The notes below the pieces were generated by a model. The model searched no databases and was not told the DNA's origin. It worked only from the letters and a program-made list of their open reading frames with translations. Both the position numbers and the translations under genes were made by a program. From Parvularia atlantis (taxonomy: Eukaryota > Opisthokonta > Rotosphaerida), in assembly GCA_943704415.1 (NCBI GenBank), contig CALSCO010001180.1, positions 1-19,926 of the forward strand: a stretch of DNA of 19,926 nucleotides, in the 5' to 3' direction. This document shows, piece by piece, positions 1 through 12,701 of the stretch. Positions within the stretch are counted from its first letter, which is position 1; each line of letters opens with the position of its first letter.

Positions 1-113
1 GGGGGGGCAGGGTGCGGCGCGGGCTTGGATGTGGGACGTGGACGGCTGCTCACCATCTTGATTGATCCGGCGAAAAGGGCCGGACGAAGCGATAACTGTC
101 GCAGTACAAAGCG
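1..113 (+). other. 5' flank of the aminotransferase gene
   Basis: The window opens with seven G residues and then about 100 bp of non-coding sequence before the first in-frame ATG at 114. It holds the word CCATCTTG at about 52-59, which resembles the core of YY1-type promoter elements in animals; that resemblance alone is weak. No TATA box is seen. The start of this region is cut by the window edge, so the promoter may be incomplete. Confidence 0.4.
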
Positions 114-1685
114 ATGCGTACGGCTGCGCGTCTGTTGTCGACCGCGGCCGCGCGGGCCGAGCCGCGCCTGACGCCGGGCGTGGCGCGCCTGACCGAGCGC
201 ACGTTCGTGCGCGGGCGCGGCTCGTGGGTCTGGGCCGACGACGGCACGCAGTTCCTCGACTTCACCTGCGGCATCGCCGTCACCAACACGGGTGCGCACG
301 CCTCGTAGCACCAGGGCGCGCTGACGGCTGACGGCCCCCACAGGCCACGCGCACCCACACGTCGTCGCCGCCGTGCAGGCGCAGGCCGAGCGCATGCTGC
401 ACTGCCAGATCGGCGTGGGCAACCAGGAGCCGATGCAGCAGCTGATGCGCCGCTTGCAGCCGCTCCTCCCGGCCGAGCTGACGTCGTTCTTGTGCGTGCG
501 CGCACCAACTCGTCGCTGCGCGTGACCCGGCGACCGCGTGGCAGTTTCTGGAACTCGGGCGCGGAGGCGATCGAGGCCGCGGTCAAGATGGCCCGCCAGC
601 ACACCAACCGGCCCAACGTCATCGTCTTCCATGGCGGCTACCACGGGCGCACGATGGGTGCGCTCGTGCGTGTGTGTTTGTGCCGAGTACGCACTGACAT
701 GTGTGTGAAGGCACGATGGGCCTGACCACGTCCAAGACCATCTACCGCGAGCGCTTCGGCCCGTTCATGCCCGGCGGCTACGTGGCGCCGTTCCCGTACG
801 CGGCGCAGCTGCCGTGCCAGCTCGCGGGCTCGCCGCAGGACGCCGTCGACTACTGCCTGCACCAGGTCGAGCTGCTGCTGAAGCAGCAGACGGCGCCGTC
901 CGAGACCGCGGCGATGCTGATCGAGCCCGTGCTGGGCGAGGGCGGGTACGTGCCCGCCCCGGCCGAGTTTCTGCACGGCCTGCGGCGCATATGCGACAAG
1001 CACGGCATCCTCCTCGTGTTTGACGAGGTCCAGACGGGCTTCGGGCGGACGGGCAAGATGTTTGCCCTCGAGCACAGCGGCGTCGTGCCCGACATCCTCG
1101 CCCTGTCCAAGGGCATCGCGTCAGGCATGCCGCTCAGTGCCGTCGCTGCCAAGCCGGCAATCACCTCTGCCCAGCCACCTGGTGCGCGTCGCGCGCTGCG
1201 TCCGGCGGCGGCTGACGCACGGCGCGCGCAGGCTGCATGGGCGGCACGTTTGCGGGCAACATCGTCAGCTGCGCCGCGGCCCTCGCCACGCTCGACGTGT
1301 TTGAGCAGGAGGGCCTGCTCGCCAACACCGAGGCGCGCGGACAGCAGCTGACCGAGCAGCTGACCGAGCTGAAGACGCAGGGCTATGCTATCGGCGAGGC
1401 ACGCCGCGGCAGGCAGAGCGCAGGCGTGTCTGACACTGCGCGTCGCAGGTGCGCGGACCGGGTCTGATGGTCGGCGTCGAGCTGGACGCGGCGTGCCCGC
1501 CCGGCACAGCGTCGCGCATCGGCAAGGCCCTGCACGAGCACGACTACATGCTGCTGCTCACGTGCAGCGCGTTCGAGGTCCTGCGCTTCATCCCGCCGCT
1601 CAACGTTACCAGCCAGGAGATCGACCTGGGCGTGCACAAGTTCAGGCAGGCCCTCGACCGGCTCGAGCTGCGGCGGCATCGCTGA
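114..1685 (+). CDS. Class III PLP aminotransferase, GabT (4-aminobutyrate) type, probably mitochondrial
   Basis: Six exons: 114-291, 344-491, 545-657, 711-1181, 1232-1398, 1449-1685, giving 437 aa, the usual length for class III aminotransferases. Visible family landmarks are the NTGHAHPHV loop near residue 60, [30 protein letters not shown], the PLP-contacting Asp251 in [11 protein letters not shown], the Schiff-base Lys280 in [16 protein letters not shown], and [11 protein letters not shown] near the C-terminus. By family knowledge it moves an amino group from an omega-amino donor such as 4-aminobutyrate to an oxo-acid; the exact substrate (GABA, ornithine, beta-alanine) cannot be read from sequence. 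The N-terminus ([14 protein letters not shown]) is Arg/Ala/Ser-rich without acidic residues, like a mitochondrial presequence. The last intron is GC-AG. The gene converges on RecQ with 48 bp between stop codons, so the 3' UTRs probably overlap. Confidence 0.9.
1399..1448 (+). other. GC-AG intron (aminotransferase intron 5)
   Basis: The exon ends GAG and the intron begins gcacgc. It is 50 nt, with a TCTGAC branch-like word before the cgcag acceptor. No GT donor nearby joins GYAIGE to [12 protein letters not shown] in frame, so the GC donor is forced by homology. Confidence 0.8.
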
Positions 1686-1733
1686 GCGCGCAGTGTCCTG
1701 TGCAGTGCTTCTCCTGCGTGCCTTTGCTATGTT

Positions 1734-6246
<4,513 letters not shown>

Positions 6247-6250
<4 letters not shown>

Positions 6251-6258
6251 GCGTTCAT
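6247..6258 (-). promoter_or_regulatory. Three-codon upstream ORF overlapping the RecQ start by ATGA
   Basis: On the minus strand ATGAACGCATGA encodes Met-Asn-Ala-stop. Its TGA overlaps the RecQ start codon (6250-6248) as ATGA. If the leader includes it, the arrangement would suit termination-reinitiation control. Whether the mRNA begins upstream of it is unknown. Confidence 0.45.
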
Positions 6259-6295
6259 GTGCAAAAAGTGGTCTGGTAGCGCCACTCTGCGCGCG

Positions 6296-6318
6296 CTTTT
6301 TCTCGCTTCTTTTCTGTT
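6296..6318 (-). promoter_or_regulatory. Purine-rich tract downstream of the histone stem-loop
   Basis: The minus strand is mostly A/G here (ACAGAAAAGAAG then GAGAAAAAG). Animal histone pre-mRNAs have a purine-rich downstream element bound by U7 snRNA, usually closer to the stem-loop than the roughly 40 nt seen here. The same DNA must also hold the RecQ promoter or leader, so the role is uncertain. Confidence 0.3.
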
Positions 6319-6355
6319 GCCAAACGCGAACGCGAGCGTCGTGCAAAAAACGTTG

Positions 6356-6371
6356 GGCGTTCAAAAACGCC
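6356..6371 (-). promoter_or_regulatory. Histone mRNA 3' stem-loop
   Basis: On the minus strand GGCGTT-TTTG-AACGCC forms a perfect 6-bp stem with a 4-nt T-rich loop, starting 36 nt after the H2A stop codon and followed by CAACG. Size, GG/CC base, T-rich loop and distance all match the replication-dependent histone stem-loop that binds SLBP. The loop ends in G rather than the common C/A. Confidence 0.75.
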
Positions 6372-6407
6372 AGTGGTGTAAGAGAGCAGAGCGTGAGCTT
6401 GCCGTGC

Positions 6408-6904
6408 TTAGTACTCCTGCGACTGCGAGCCGCCCGTGGCACCGGCCGCGCCCTGTGCAACGACGAGTCGGCGCCCAGAAACTGAACCCAGACAAGCGCC
6501 CGCACCTTCTTGGCCGTCTTCTTGGGCAGGAGAACCTGGTGGATGTTGGGCAGAACACCGCCCTGCGAGATGGTCACCTGGCCCAGCAGCTTGTTGAGCT
6601 CCTCGTCGTTGCGGATCGCGAGCTGGAGGTGGCGCGGGACGATGCGCGTCTTCTTGTTGTCGCGCGCGGCGTTGCCAGCGAGCTCGAGGATCTCGGCCGC
6701 GAGGTACTCGAGCACGGCCGCAAGGTAGACGGGCGCGCCCGAGCCGACGCGCGACGCGTAGTTGCCGTCGCGCAGGTGGCGGTGGATGCGGCCCACGGGG
6801 AACTGCAGGCCCGCCTTGGACGAGCGCGTCTTGCTCTTGGACGACGCCGCCGCGGCGGCGGCGGACTCCTTCTTGCCAGCAGCGGCAGCCTTGCCTCCAG
6901 CCAT
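6408..6904 (-). CDS. H2AX: Histone H2A.X (C-terminal SQEY)
   Basis: Two exons, 6904-6506 and 6452-6408, give 147 aa. An Ala/Lys/Ser-rich tail precedes [19 protein letters not shown]-like sequence, then the complete histone fold ([33 protein letters not shown] and [17 protein letters not shown], in shorter blocks) and [13 protein letters not shown]. The second exon codes 14 residues ending SQSQEY, the SQ-(E/D)-aromatic motif phosphorylated at double-strand breaks by ATM/ATR-type kinases. The acidic-patch residues of canonical H2A are kept, so it is not H2A.Z despite the IHRHL stretch. The single 53-nt intron falls between the fold and the SQEY tail. A histone-type stem-loop follows 36 nt after the stop. 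The gene is collinear with RecQ, 157 bp downstream. Confidence 0.96.
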
Positions 6905-7254
6905 GGTCGTTCGGGGACGGGTGCGGTTGAGCGCGGGGATGGGTGTCGAGAAACGGTGCCGATTTGAACGCGCCGCGCGCGCCCTTTTGAGACCGCGGAT
7001 TGTGCCGACAAACGGATTGGGCCGTCACTACGGCGCGACGCAGCTCATGTTTTACCGCGATTTTTCCGGACGCCCGGAAGACGTGGCAAAACATTAGCTC
7101 ATGCGCTTCGTGCACAACTAAACGTACGTGTCGCGTACGGCGGACATCGTGCGGTGGTTCGACGAGAGCATAGAGTAGTGAACGGCGCCAATCACGGTGA
7201 CTCGCAGAGCACTGATACAAAATGCGTGGGTCCACCATCTGCCGCCTTCCCGCT
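6905..7254. promoter_or_regulatory. 350-bp intergenic region, presumed H2A promoter and SF3B5 3' flank
   Basis: No coding exon was found. It lies upstream of H2A (minus strand) and downstream of the SF3B5 stop. A CCAAT box on the minus strand (7016-7020) sits about 110 bp before the H2A ATG, and another CCAAT on the plus strand lies near 7188. A perfect inverted repeat TTCCGG-ACGC-CCGGAA is at 7064-7079. It is visibly more AT-rich than the genes around it. A GGTTCGA word near 7153 suggested a tRNA T-loop but has no paired stem. No TATA box is clear. Confidence 0.5.
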
Positions 7255-7758
7255 TCACACGTCCGGTTTTGGCGTCGGCCCGCACGGCTGGACCATCTTC
7301 TGCTCTCGCGCGCCCGCACGCGTCAGCCCACGTCCACATCTTCGACCCACACGCGTGCACGCACCTCGAGCAGGTTGAACCGCACGCGCGCGATGCTCTC
7401 GTTCTCGACCAGGGCGATGTAGCTGATCATGTTGGGGTGGCCCATGTACGACGCGAGCGAGTCACGATGCTGGTTGACGAGCCACTCACTGCCGCGCACG
7501 TGCGTGTGGTGTGTGAGCGCGGATCGTTGGCGCGCGATGGGCGTGCGGGCGCACTGCTTGGTGGTGTCGGCGTGCCCGGTGCCGATGTGCCGCGATTGCA
7601 CTGCCGCGGTCGCGGTCGCGCGTCAGCCAGCGCATGGTCGCTTCGCCCCCGCGGCACGGCACGCACGCTGCTCGAGTTGGCTGTTGACGTTGAGCGTGCG
7701 CTCCTGCGCGGTGAGAGGTGCGAGCGTGAGAGCGTGAGAGCCGTCGTCGCACGCGCAT
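7255..7758 (-). CDS. SF3B5: Splicing factor 3B subunit 5 (SF3b10)
   Basis: Five exons, 7758-7753, 7703-7667, 7600-7555, 7488-7365, 7299-7255, give 85 aa (human 86). The protein reads NVNSQLEQLQSRHIGTGHADTTK, then EWLVNQHRDS, ENESIARVRFNLLE and KMVQPCGP, all family landmarks. By family knowledge it is a small subunit of the SF3b complex of the U2 snRNP, which holds the branch-point helix. Exon 1 codes only Met-Arg. An alternative ATG at 7779 gives Met-Ala with a 70-nt first intron instead of 49 nt; I prefer 7758 because 49 nt is the local norm. The first exon lies 48 bp from the divergent HemD start. Four introns in an 86-codon gene is remarkable even here. Confidence 0.93.
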
Positions 7759-7806
7759 CGCCCTCTGCCGCACCGCCATGTCTGTTGCGAAATCGTCCTT
7801 CAGCGC
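7759..7806. promoter_or_regulatory. 48-bp divergent intergenic between SF3B5 and uroporphyrinogen-III synthase
   Basis: Only 48 bp separate the two start codons, so both core promoters must overlap each other or the coding regions. The plus strand has an ATG at 7778 with a purine at -3, out of frame with the HemD first exon. A HemD transcript starting after 7780 would avoid it, implying a leader under 27 nt. Confidence 0.5.
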
Positions 7807-8650
7807 ATGCATGCCGGCGAGCGACGCGCGGCCGTCCTGCTGTTCAAGGGCGTGGTGGAGGACGACGAGGGCGAGGAGCGCTTTGTGGCGGTGCTGGCGG
7901 GTGCGCCCGGGGTGCGGGCGTGCTGGTCGCGTGCGCTGCTCGAGGCGCGCTGCGTCAACGCCGACGTGCTCAAGGTGCGCGCGTTCGCACCGCCTCACTC
8001 GGACGCTGAACGCGCTCGCACAGGACGAGCTGCAGAGCGGGCGGTTCGGGGCGCTGACGGCAACGAGCCCGCGGGCGGCGTGGGCGCTGCGCGAGGCGGT
8101 GCACGACTCGCTGGCGGCCGTGGGCCTGGCCGAGACGCCGGTGCTGGTGGTGGGTGCTGGGACGGAGGCGGCGTGCCGGGCTGCGGGTGCGCCGCTGGTG
8201 TGGAGCGTGCCGGGTGCGCGTGGGGCGCGCGACCTGGCCGAGCACGTGGTCGCGCTGGGCCGCGAGGGGCGACCGGTGCTGCTGCTGGTGGGCGACAAGC
8301 GTCTAGACGTGCTGCCGGATCGGCTGCGTGAGGCGGGCGTGGCCTTTTCCGAGCTGCGCGTGTACGAGACGGCGCCGCGGGCGGACGCGATCGAGGCCGC
8401 GATCGAGCAGCTGGCGCGTTTGCGCGCCGTCGACGATGCGGACGTACACTGGGCCGTGTTCTTCAGCCCGAGCGGCGTGGCGGCCGTGGCGGGTGTCGTG
8501 GCCCTCTCGCGCGCGCACAACCCGCGGCTGCGGCTGGCCGCGATCGGTGCGACGACCCAGCGCGCGCTCGTGGCCGCGGGGCTGCCCGTCGACGCCGTGG
8601 CTGCGACGCCGACGCCCGAAGGCCTCCTTACCGCCTTGTTTGCCGACTGA
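7807..8650 (+). CDS. UROS: Uroporphyrinogen-III synthase
   Basis: Two exons, 7807-7974 and 8024-8650, give 264 aa (human UROS 265). Exon 1 begins with VLLFKGVVEDDEGEERF, matching the LLLKDAKEDD start of the family. Exon 2 carries ATSPRAA (family FTSPRAV), LLLVGDKRLDVLPDRL, FFSPSGV and the C-terminal IGATTQRAL...TPTPEGLL block. It closes hydroxymethylbilane into uroporphyrinogen III with inversion of ring D, in heme synthesis. The start at 7807 is the first ATG in the exon-1 frame; the upstream ATG at 7778 is in another frame. No transit peptide is seen, suggesting a cytosolic enzyme. The stop is 34 bp before the next start on the same strand. Confidence 0.93.
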
Positions 8651-8684
8651 TGTGTATTTCAGCGTGTAGCAGCTGCGAGCGCGG

Positions 8685-9424
8685 ATGGTCGACGGCGGCG
8701 ACGCGCAGCCCCTCGTGGCGGCGGCGGACGGCACGGACGGGGCGTCGGCGGGCAGCGACGTTGTGCTGATGATCGAGCCGGCCGAGACGAGCGGCACGCC
8801 GTCCGCGCCGAGCACCGCAACGGCCGCCGCATCCGCCGCGTTCGCATCGCCCGCCGCACCAGCAGCCGTATCAACCGCAATGCCGCCGCCGCCGGTGCTG
8901 GTGCCGCGCGACTACACGCAGGGCGAGCAGTGCCGGTTCGCAACCGCGTTCCCCGTCGCGCTCACGGGCAAGGTGCGCACGGTTCGCCCCCGCATCGCAT
9001 CGCGCCCGACGTCTCCCGCGGAGCAGGTCAACCCGGACGACTTCCAGGCGACGCTGGCGACGGTCAACCAGCACTTTGCCGAGGCCGAGCGGCTCGGGTA
9101 CGAGAACACGCTCGAGTCGGTGCTGGGCTGCGCCACGTGCTTCCTATCGTACGCGTTCCTCACGACCCACTACGAGCGCGTGCGTGCGCGCCACAATGCG
9201 CCATCGCGCCTCTCACGCGCGCGGACATGCGGGCACAGTGCATGCAGCGTCTGATGCGCTTCATCGAGGCCGAGAACGTGCGCGTGTACATGCCCGCGGG
9301 CTTTGTCATGCGCAACCCGCTGCGCAATGGCCTGCAATACGTGCGCGTGCTCTCTGTGTGTGTCGCTTGAGCTGACTCGCGGCCTGCGCAGCTCGAGCTC
9401 TCGCGGCGGCAGGAAGACGCGTGA
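8685..9424 (+). CDS. GOLGA7/Erf4-family subunit of a DHHC palmitoyltransferase
   Basis: Four exons, 8685-8972, 9027-9179, 9239-9340, 9392-9424, give 191 aa. From residue 66 it matches GOLGA7/Erf4: VPRDYTQGEQCRF, then NPDDFQATLATVNQHFAEAE, ENTLESVLGCATCFLSYAFL, THYER, and a tail LRNGLQYLELSRRQED. The paired cysteines in GCATC correspond to the palmitoylated cysteines of GOLGA7. By family knowledge it stabilises a DHHC acyltransferase (ZDHHC9/Erf2 type) that palmitoylates Ras-like proteins at the Golgi. Residues 1-65 are Ala/Ser/Pro-rich; an in-frame ATG at 8880 would give 126 aa, closer to the 137 aa of human GOLGA7, and may be the true start. Confidence 0.88.
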
Positions 9425-9492
9425 GCGTGAGGCTGTGTCTGTATGTACTGCAGTTGCCACTTTGCGCCCTCTCGAACCTTCTCGACGCGTCC

Positions 9493-11386
9493 ATGGTGCG
9501 TGCCAGCCCGACCAACGTCCCGCTCTCGCTGGCGCTGTGCCCCGCGCCGTGCCCGCGCCGTGCCCGCTTCTTCCGCCCCTCCCACACGCCCACTCACACC
9601 TCTCGCACATCCCCCTCCACACCGCGCCCCGAAATTAACCCCAAACGTCAAGGGCTTCAACACGTGCGGCCCGAACGCGGCCCTGGTCAAGTCGGGCGCG
9701 GGCCTGCAGAAGCCGCTGATTGTGACGGGCGGCTACGTCTTCAGCTGGCCGGTCATCCAAAAGGCGCGGTTGCTCGCGCGCGCGCGCGCGCACAGCTGCC
9801 CCCTTGACGTGCCTCGCGAGCAGGTCCAGCGGCTCGACCTGCGCATCATGACGCTCGACATCAACAGCCCGCACGTCTACACCAAGCAGGGCGTGCCGGT
9901 GACGGTGGCGTCGATCGCGCAGGTCAAGATCTCGCGGTGCGTGCCCGCGTTGCCCTCCGCCCGTTGCCTGAGAGCGCGCGCGACGGATAGCGCCCCGGCC
10001 TCGCTCGAGACCGCCGCGAGCCAGTTCCTCGGCATGTCGCGCGAGGACATCATGCGCGCGGCCGACGAGACGCTCGAGGGCCACCAGCGCGCGATCCTCG
10101 GGTGCGCGGGCCGCGGGCATGGCGAAAGGGGGGGCCACTCAACCGGGCGCGCGCAGCATGCTCACGGTCGAGGAGATTTTCCAGGACCGCGAGAAGTTTG
10201 CGTCGGAGGTGCTGACGACGGCCGGCGTGGACCTGGGCTTCATGGGGTGCGAGATGCGCCCCACGACGGATGCGAACGCGCGCGGTTCACAGCAGCGCGC
10301 AGCATGGAGATCGTCAGCTTCACGATCAAGGACGTGTCGGACGCGCAGGACTATCTCAACTCGCTCGGCAAGAAGCGCACGGCCGAGGTCAAGCGCGACG
10401 CGCGCATCGGCGAGGCCGAGGCGGAGCGCGACGCCGGTACGTGCGCCCGACACCCGCAGACCGCCCTCGCGCTGACCCTCAAGCATACAGGCACGATGGA
10501 GGCCCAGGCCAACCTTGAGAAGATGCGCAAGAGGTTCGAGGCCGATACCGAGATCGCCAGCTCGCAGCGCCAGTACGACCTGCGCAAGGCCGCCTTTGAC
10601 AACGAGGTCAACGCCGAGCGCGCCAAGGCCAACCTCGCGGGCGACCTGCAGAAGGCACGCACGCACGCACGCCACACGCACGGCGCGGCTGACGGTCCGC
10701 GCGCAGGCCAAGACGAGGCAAGAGATCAAGCGCGAGACGATGCAGGTCGAGGTGATCGTGCGCCGCAAGAAGATCGAGGTCGAGGAGCAGGAGATCGCGC
10801 GCCGCGAGAAGGAGCTCGAGGGCAAGGTCAAGCGCCCGGCCGACGCAACCCGGTACAAGATGGAGCAGGAGGCCGAGGGCGCGCGCAACGCGCAGATCAC
10901 GCTGGCCGACGCCAACGGCAAGGCCATCGTCGCCAAGGGCACGGCCGAGGCCTACGTCATCCAGAAGATGGGTGAGGCAGAGGCGTCGGCGATGACGCAG
11001 CGCGGTGCGTGCCCTCGCCCCGCCTTGCATCCATGCACGCAACCTCACGCGAGAGCACGCGCGCACGGGCAACAGCGGGCGCGTGGAAAGAGTACACGTC
11101 GGGCGCGTACCTCGAGATGATCATCGACCGCCTGCCGATCATGGCCAAGCAGGTCGCCGAGTCGCTCTCGCAGGCCAAGGACGTCACGTTCATCTCGACG
11201 GGCGGCCAGGACGTGGGCGCGTCGCGTCTGACAGGCGAGGTCGTGAACGTGATGGGCCAGATCGCGGTGCGTGCCGGTCCCGTGCGTGCTCGCGCTGCCT
11301 CACCCGCAACGCAGCCCCTTGTGCGCAACATGACCGGCATCGACGTGCCCAAGACGCTGGCGCAGATGCGCGCGCGCGAGGCGTGA
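9493..11386 (+). CDS. FLOT: Flotillin (reggie), SPFH-domain membrane scaffold
   Basis: Ten exons, 9493-9495, 9653-9763, 9824-9936, 9991-10101, 10157-10246, 10303-10436, 10491-10654, 10707-11004, 11076-11266, 11315-11386, give 428 aa, equal to human FLOT1/2 (427/428). Residues 1-190 form the SPFH domain (TCGPNAALVKSG, RIMTLDINSPHVYTKQGVPV, ASIAQVKIS, ETLEGHQRAILG, TVEEIFQDREKF, SFTIKDVSDAQDYLNSLGK). Residues 190-340 are the Glu/Ala/Lys coiled coil (RDARIGEAEAERDA, QEIARREKELE). The C-terminus has SGAYLEMIIDRLP and LTGEVVN. It scaffolds ordered membrane microdomains and endocytosis. Exon 1 contributes only the start codon; joined, the N-terminus is MGFNTC, so Gly2 myristoylation and Cys6 acylation are possible. 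Two introns are GC-AG. Paralogue assignment (1 or 2) is not possible. Confidence 0.93.
9764..9823 (+). other. GC-AG intron (flotillin intron 2)
   Basis: The exon ends CAAAAG and the intron begins gcgcgg; the acceptor is gcgagcag, and the length 60 nt. Joining gives PVIQK-VQRLDLRIMTL, collinear with the flotillin family. The only GT upstream would delete VIQK. The intron contains a CG dinucleotide run. Confidence 0.8.
10655..10706 (+). other. GC-AG intron (flotillin intron 6)
   Basis: The exon ends CAGAAG and the intron begins gcacgc within a gcac repeat; it is 52 nt with GCTGAC and ends gcgcgcag. It joins GDLQK to AKTRQEIKRE, as the family requires. Confidence 0.8.
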
Positions 11387-11483
11387 AACGCCCCCCTGCT
11401 CCCGTGTGCCCCTTGCCATCTGCTGCTGCCCTCATTCTGTTGTGTGTCTCGCCCCGAATTAACGCTGCGCGCAGTACACGTAC
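11387..11483. other. 97-bp convergent intergenic, flotillin and TMEM165 3' ends
   Basis: Pyrimidine-rich on the plus strand after the flotillin stop, with no AATAAA on either strand. Both transcripts must terminate in this space or overlap antisense. Nothing else is seen. Confidence 0.5.
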
Positions 11484-12672
11484 TCAGCTGTCGGGCTCGG
11501 GGTAGGCGTACACGAGCACGGCAAAAACAAGGAAGAGGATGGCGCCCAGCAGCGTGACTGCACGGTACGGGTCAGCGCACATGCCCTCCCGCACGCCACG
11601 CGACGCACCAGTGCGGACGGAGATGCGCGTGGCGAGGAGCCTACCGCCGATGACGGCGAGGCCCGTGCAGCACGCGTGCCCGAGGATGCCGCCGAGGACG
11701 ATGCCGTACGGGTTCTGCGTCGTGGCCATGGCAATCGTCGTGATCTGCGACCGGTCGCCCCACTCGGCCAGGAACGTGAGCGTGAACGTTTGAATGAAGA
11801 CGGGCGTGAAGAGCGCGTAGCTGGTGGCGCCCTCCGTCAGCGGCCGCCCGACCAACGCGGGCAGGGCGCCACGCACAGCAGGTTCTTCAGGCCCTGCACC
11901 GCCTGCGTGTACTGCGGCTGCGCGGGCGGCGCGGCCTCCTTGCCGGCGGCCTCGAGGTCGGGCACGGGCTCGCCCTGCGCGCGTTTGAGCGGCATAAGAC
12001 GTCGCGCGTGCACGAGACCTTCTCGATCGCGATATTGTTGAGCTCGCCCTCGGTCTCCTGCAGCTCCTCCATGCCCTCGTTCGGGTCCATCGTCTGCCAC
12101 TCGCGCAGCATCTTGATGCCAAACCCGGCGAAGAACAGGATCGAGAGCAGCCACGTGACCGAGTACGGCAGCAGCGACGGCACGGCGTAGCCGAGCGCGG
12201 CCGACAGCACCGTCATCAGCGCGAGCGCCGACATCGCGCCCGAGAAGATGACGAGGCGCGGGCTGCGACCGCGTCAGACGCGACGCACGCGGCAGGCACG
12301 ACGCACTGCTTCATCGCGAGGATCGCCGCGATGAAGAACGTCTTGTCGCCTATCTCCGACACGAGGATCATCGCCACGCTCGCCGCGAACGCCGAGCCAA
12401 AGTCGGCCGTCAGCTTGCTCTGTGCGCACCCCGCGCGCGTCGGCCGCGCCGTCAGGGTCCGCCACGTGTACGCATTGCGGCGCGCGCACCAGCGACGAGC
12501 TCGGCGCGGGCGTCTCGCCGCCGCTCTCGGACGTCACCTGCGCCACGTCCGCGTCCGCGGCCGCGGCTGCAACAGCCGCGAGCGACGGCGTGTCGAGGCC
12601 GCGCGCGCCGGCGGCCGCCGCGAGGGCCGCGAGCAGCAACAGCGCCGCAACGTGCCGACCACGGCTGAGCAT
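11484..12672 (-). CDS. TMEM165: TMEM165/Gdt1-family Golgi Mn2+/Ca2+ transporter
   Basis: Six exons, 12672-12490, 12419-12307, 12262-12019, 11974-11877, 11820-11609, 11557-11484, give 307 aa (human 324). Residues 1-22 (MLSRGRHVAALLLLAALAAA) look like a signal peptide. The two UPF0016 signature motifs are intact: SEIGDKT at residues 82-88 and AEWGDRS at 231-237, each inside a hydrophobic segment; Glu and Asp there are the cation-binding residues of the family. GFGIKMLREW and GHACCTGLAVIGGRLLA also match. The loop between the two halves is Pro/Ala/Glu-rich. Predicted role: supplying Mn2+ to Golgi glycosylation and exchanging Ca2+/H+. Its start codon is 29 bp from the divergent HemK start. Confidence 0.92.
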
Positions 12673-12701
12673 CGCTCCCGCTAACAGTTGCGCCTGTCCG
12701 A
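12673..12701. promoter_or_regulatory. 29-bp divergent intergenic between TMEM165 and HemK
   Basis: Only 29 bp lie between the start codons of two oppositely oriented genes. The centre contains TAACAGTTG, resembling a MYB-type core, but one word in so short a region proves nothing. Promoters must extend into coding DNA or the true starts lie elsewhere. Confidence 0.45.

Noticed and set aside
6511-6904. H2A.Z identity, suggested by the IHRHL stretch
   Set aside because: The rest of the fold ([33 protein letters not shown]) is canonical and the C-terminus is SQEY, so it is H2A.X.
7140-7175. Possible tRNA around the GGTTCGA word
   Set aside because: The flanking bases do not form a T stem and no acceptor, D or anticodon arm could be found.
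7778-8022. UROS start at ATG 7778 with one continuous frame
   Set aside because: The frame is continuous by chance. Its first part has no UROS similarity, whereas the 7807 frame gives the family N-terminus and a 49-nt intron joins it to exon 2.
8880-9424. GOLGA7 homologue starting at 8880 as the primary model
   Set aside because: It fits family length, but the upstream frame is open from 8685 without evidence against it, so the longer form is listed and 8880 is kept as an alternative.
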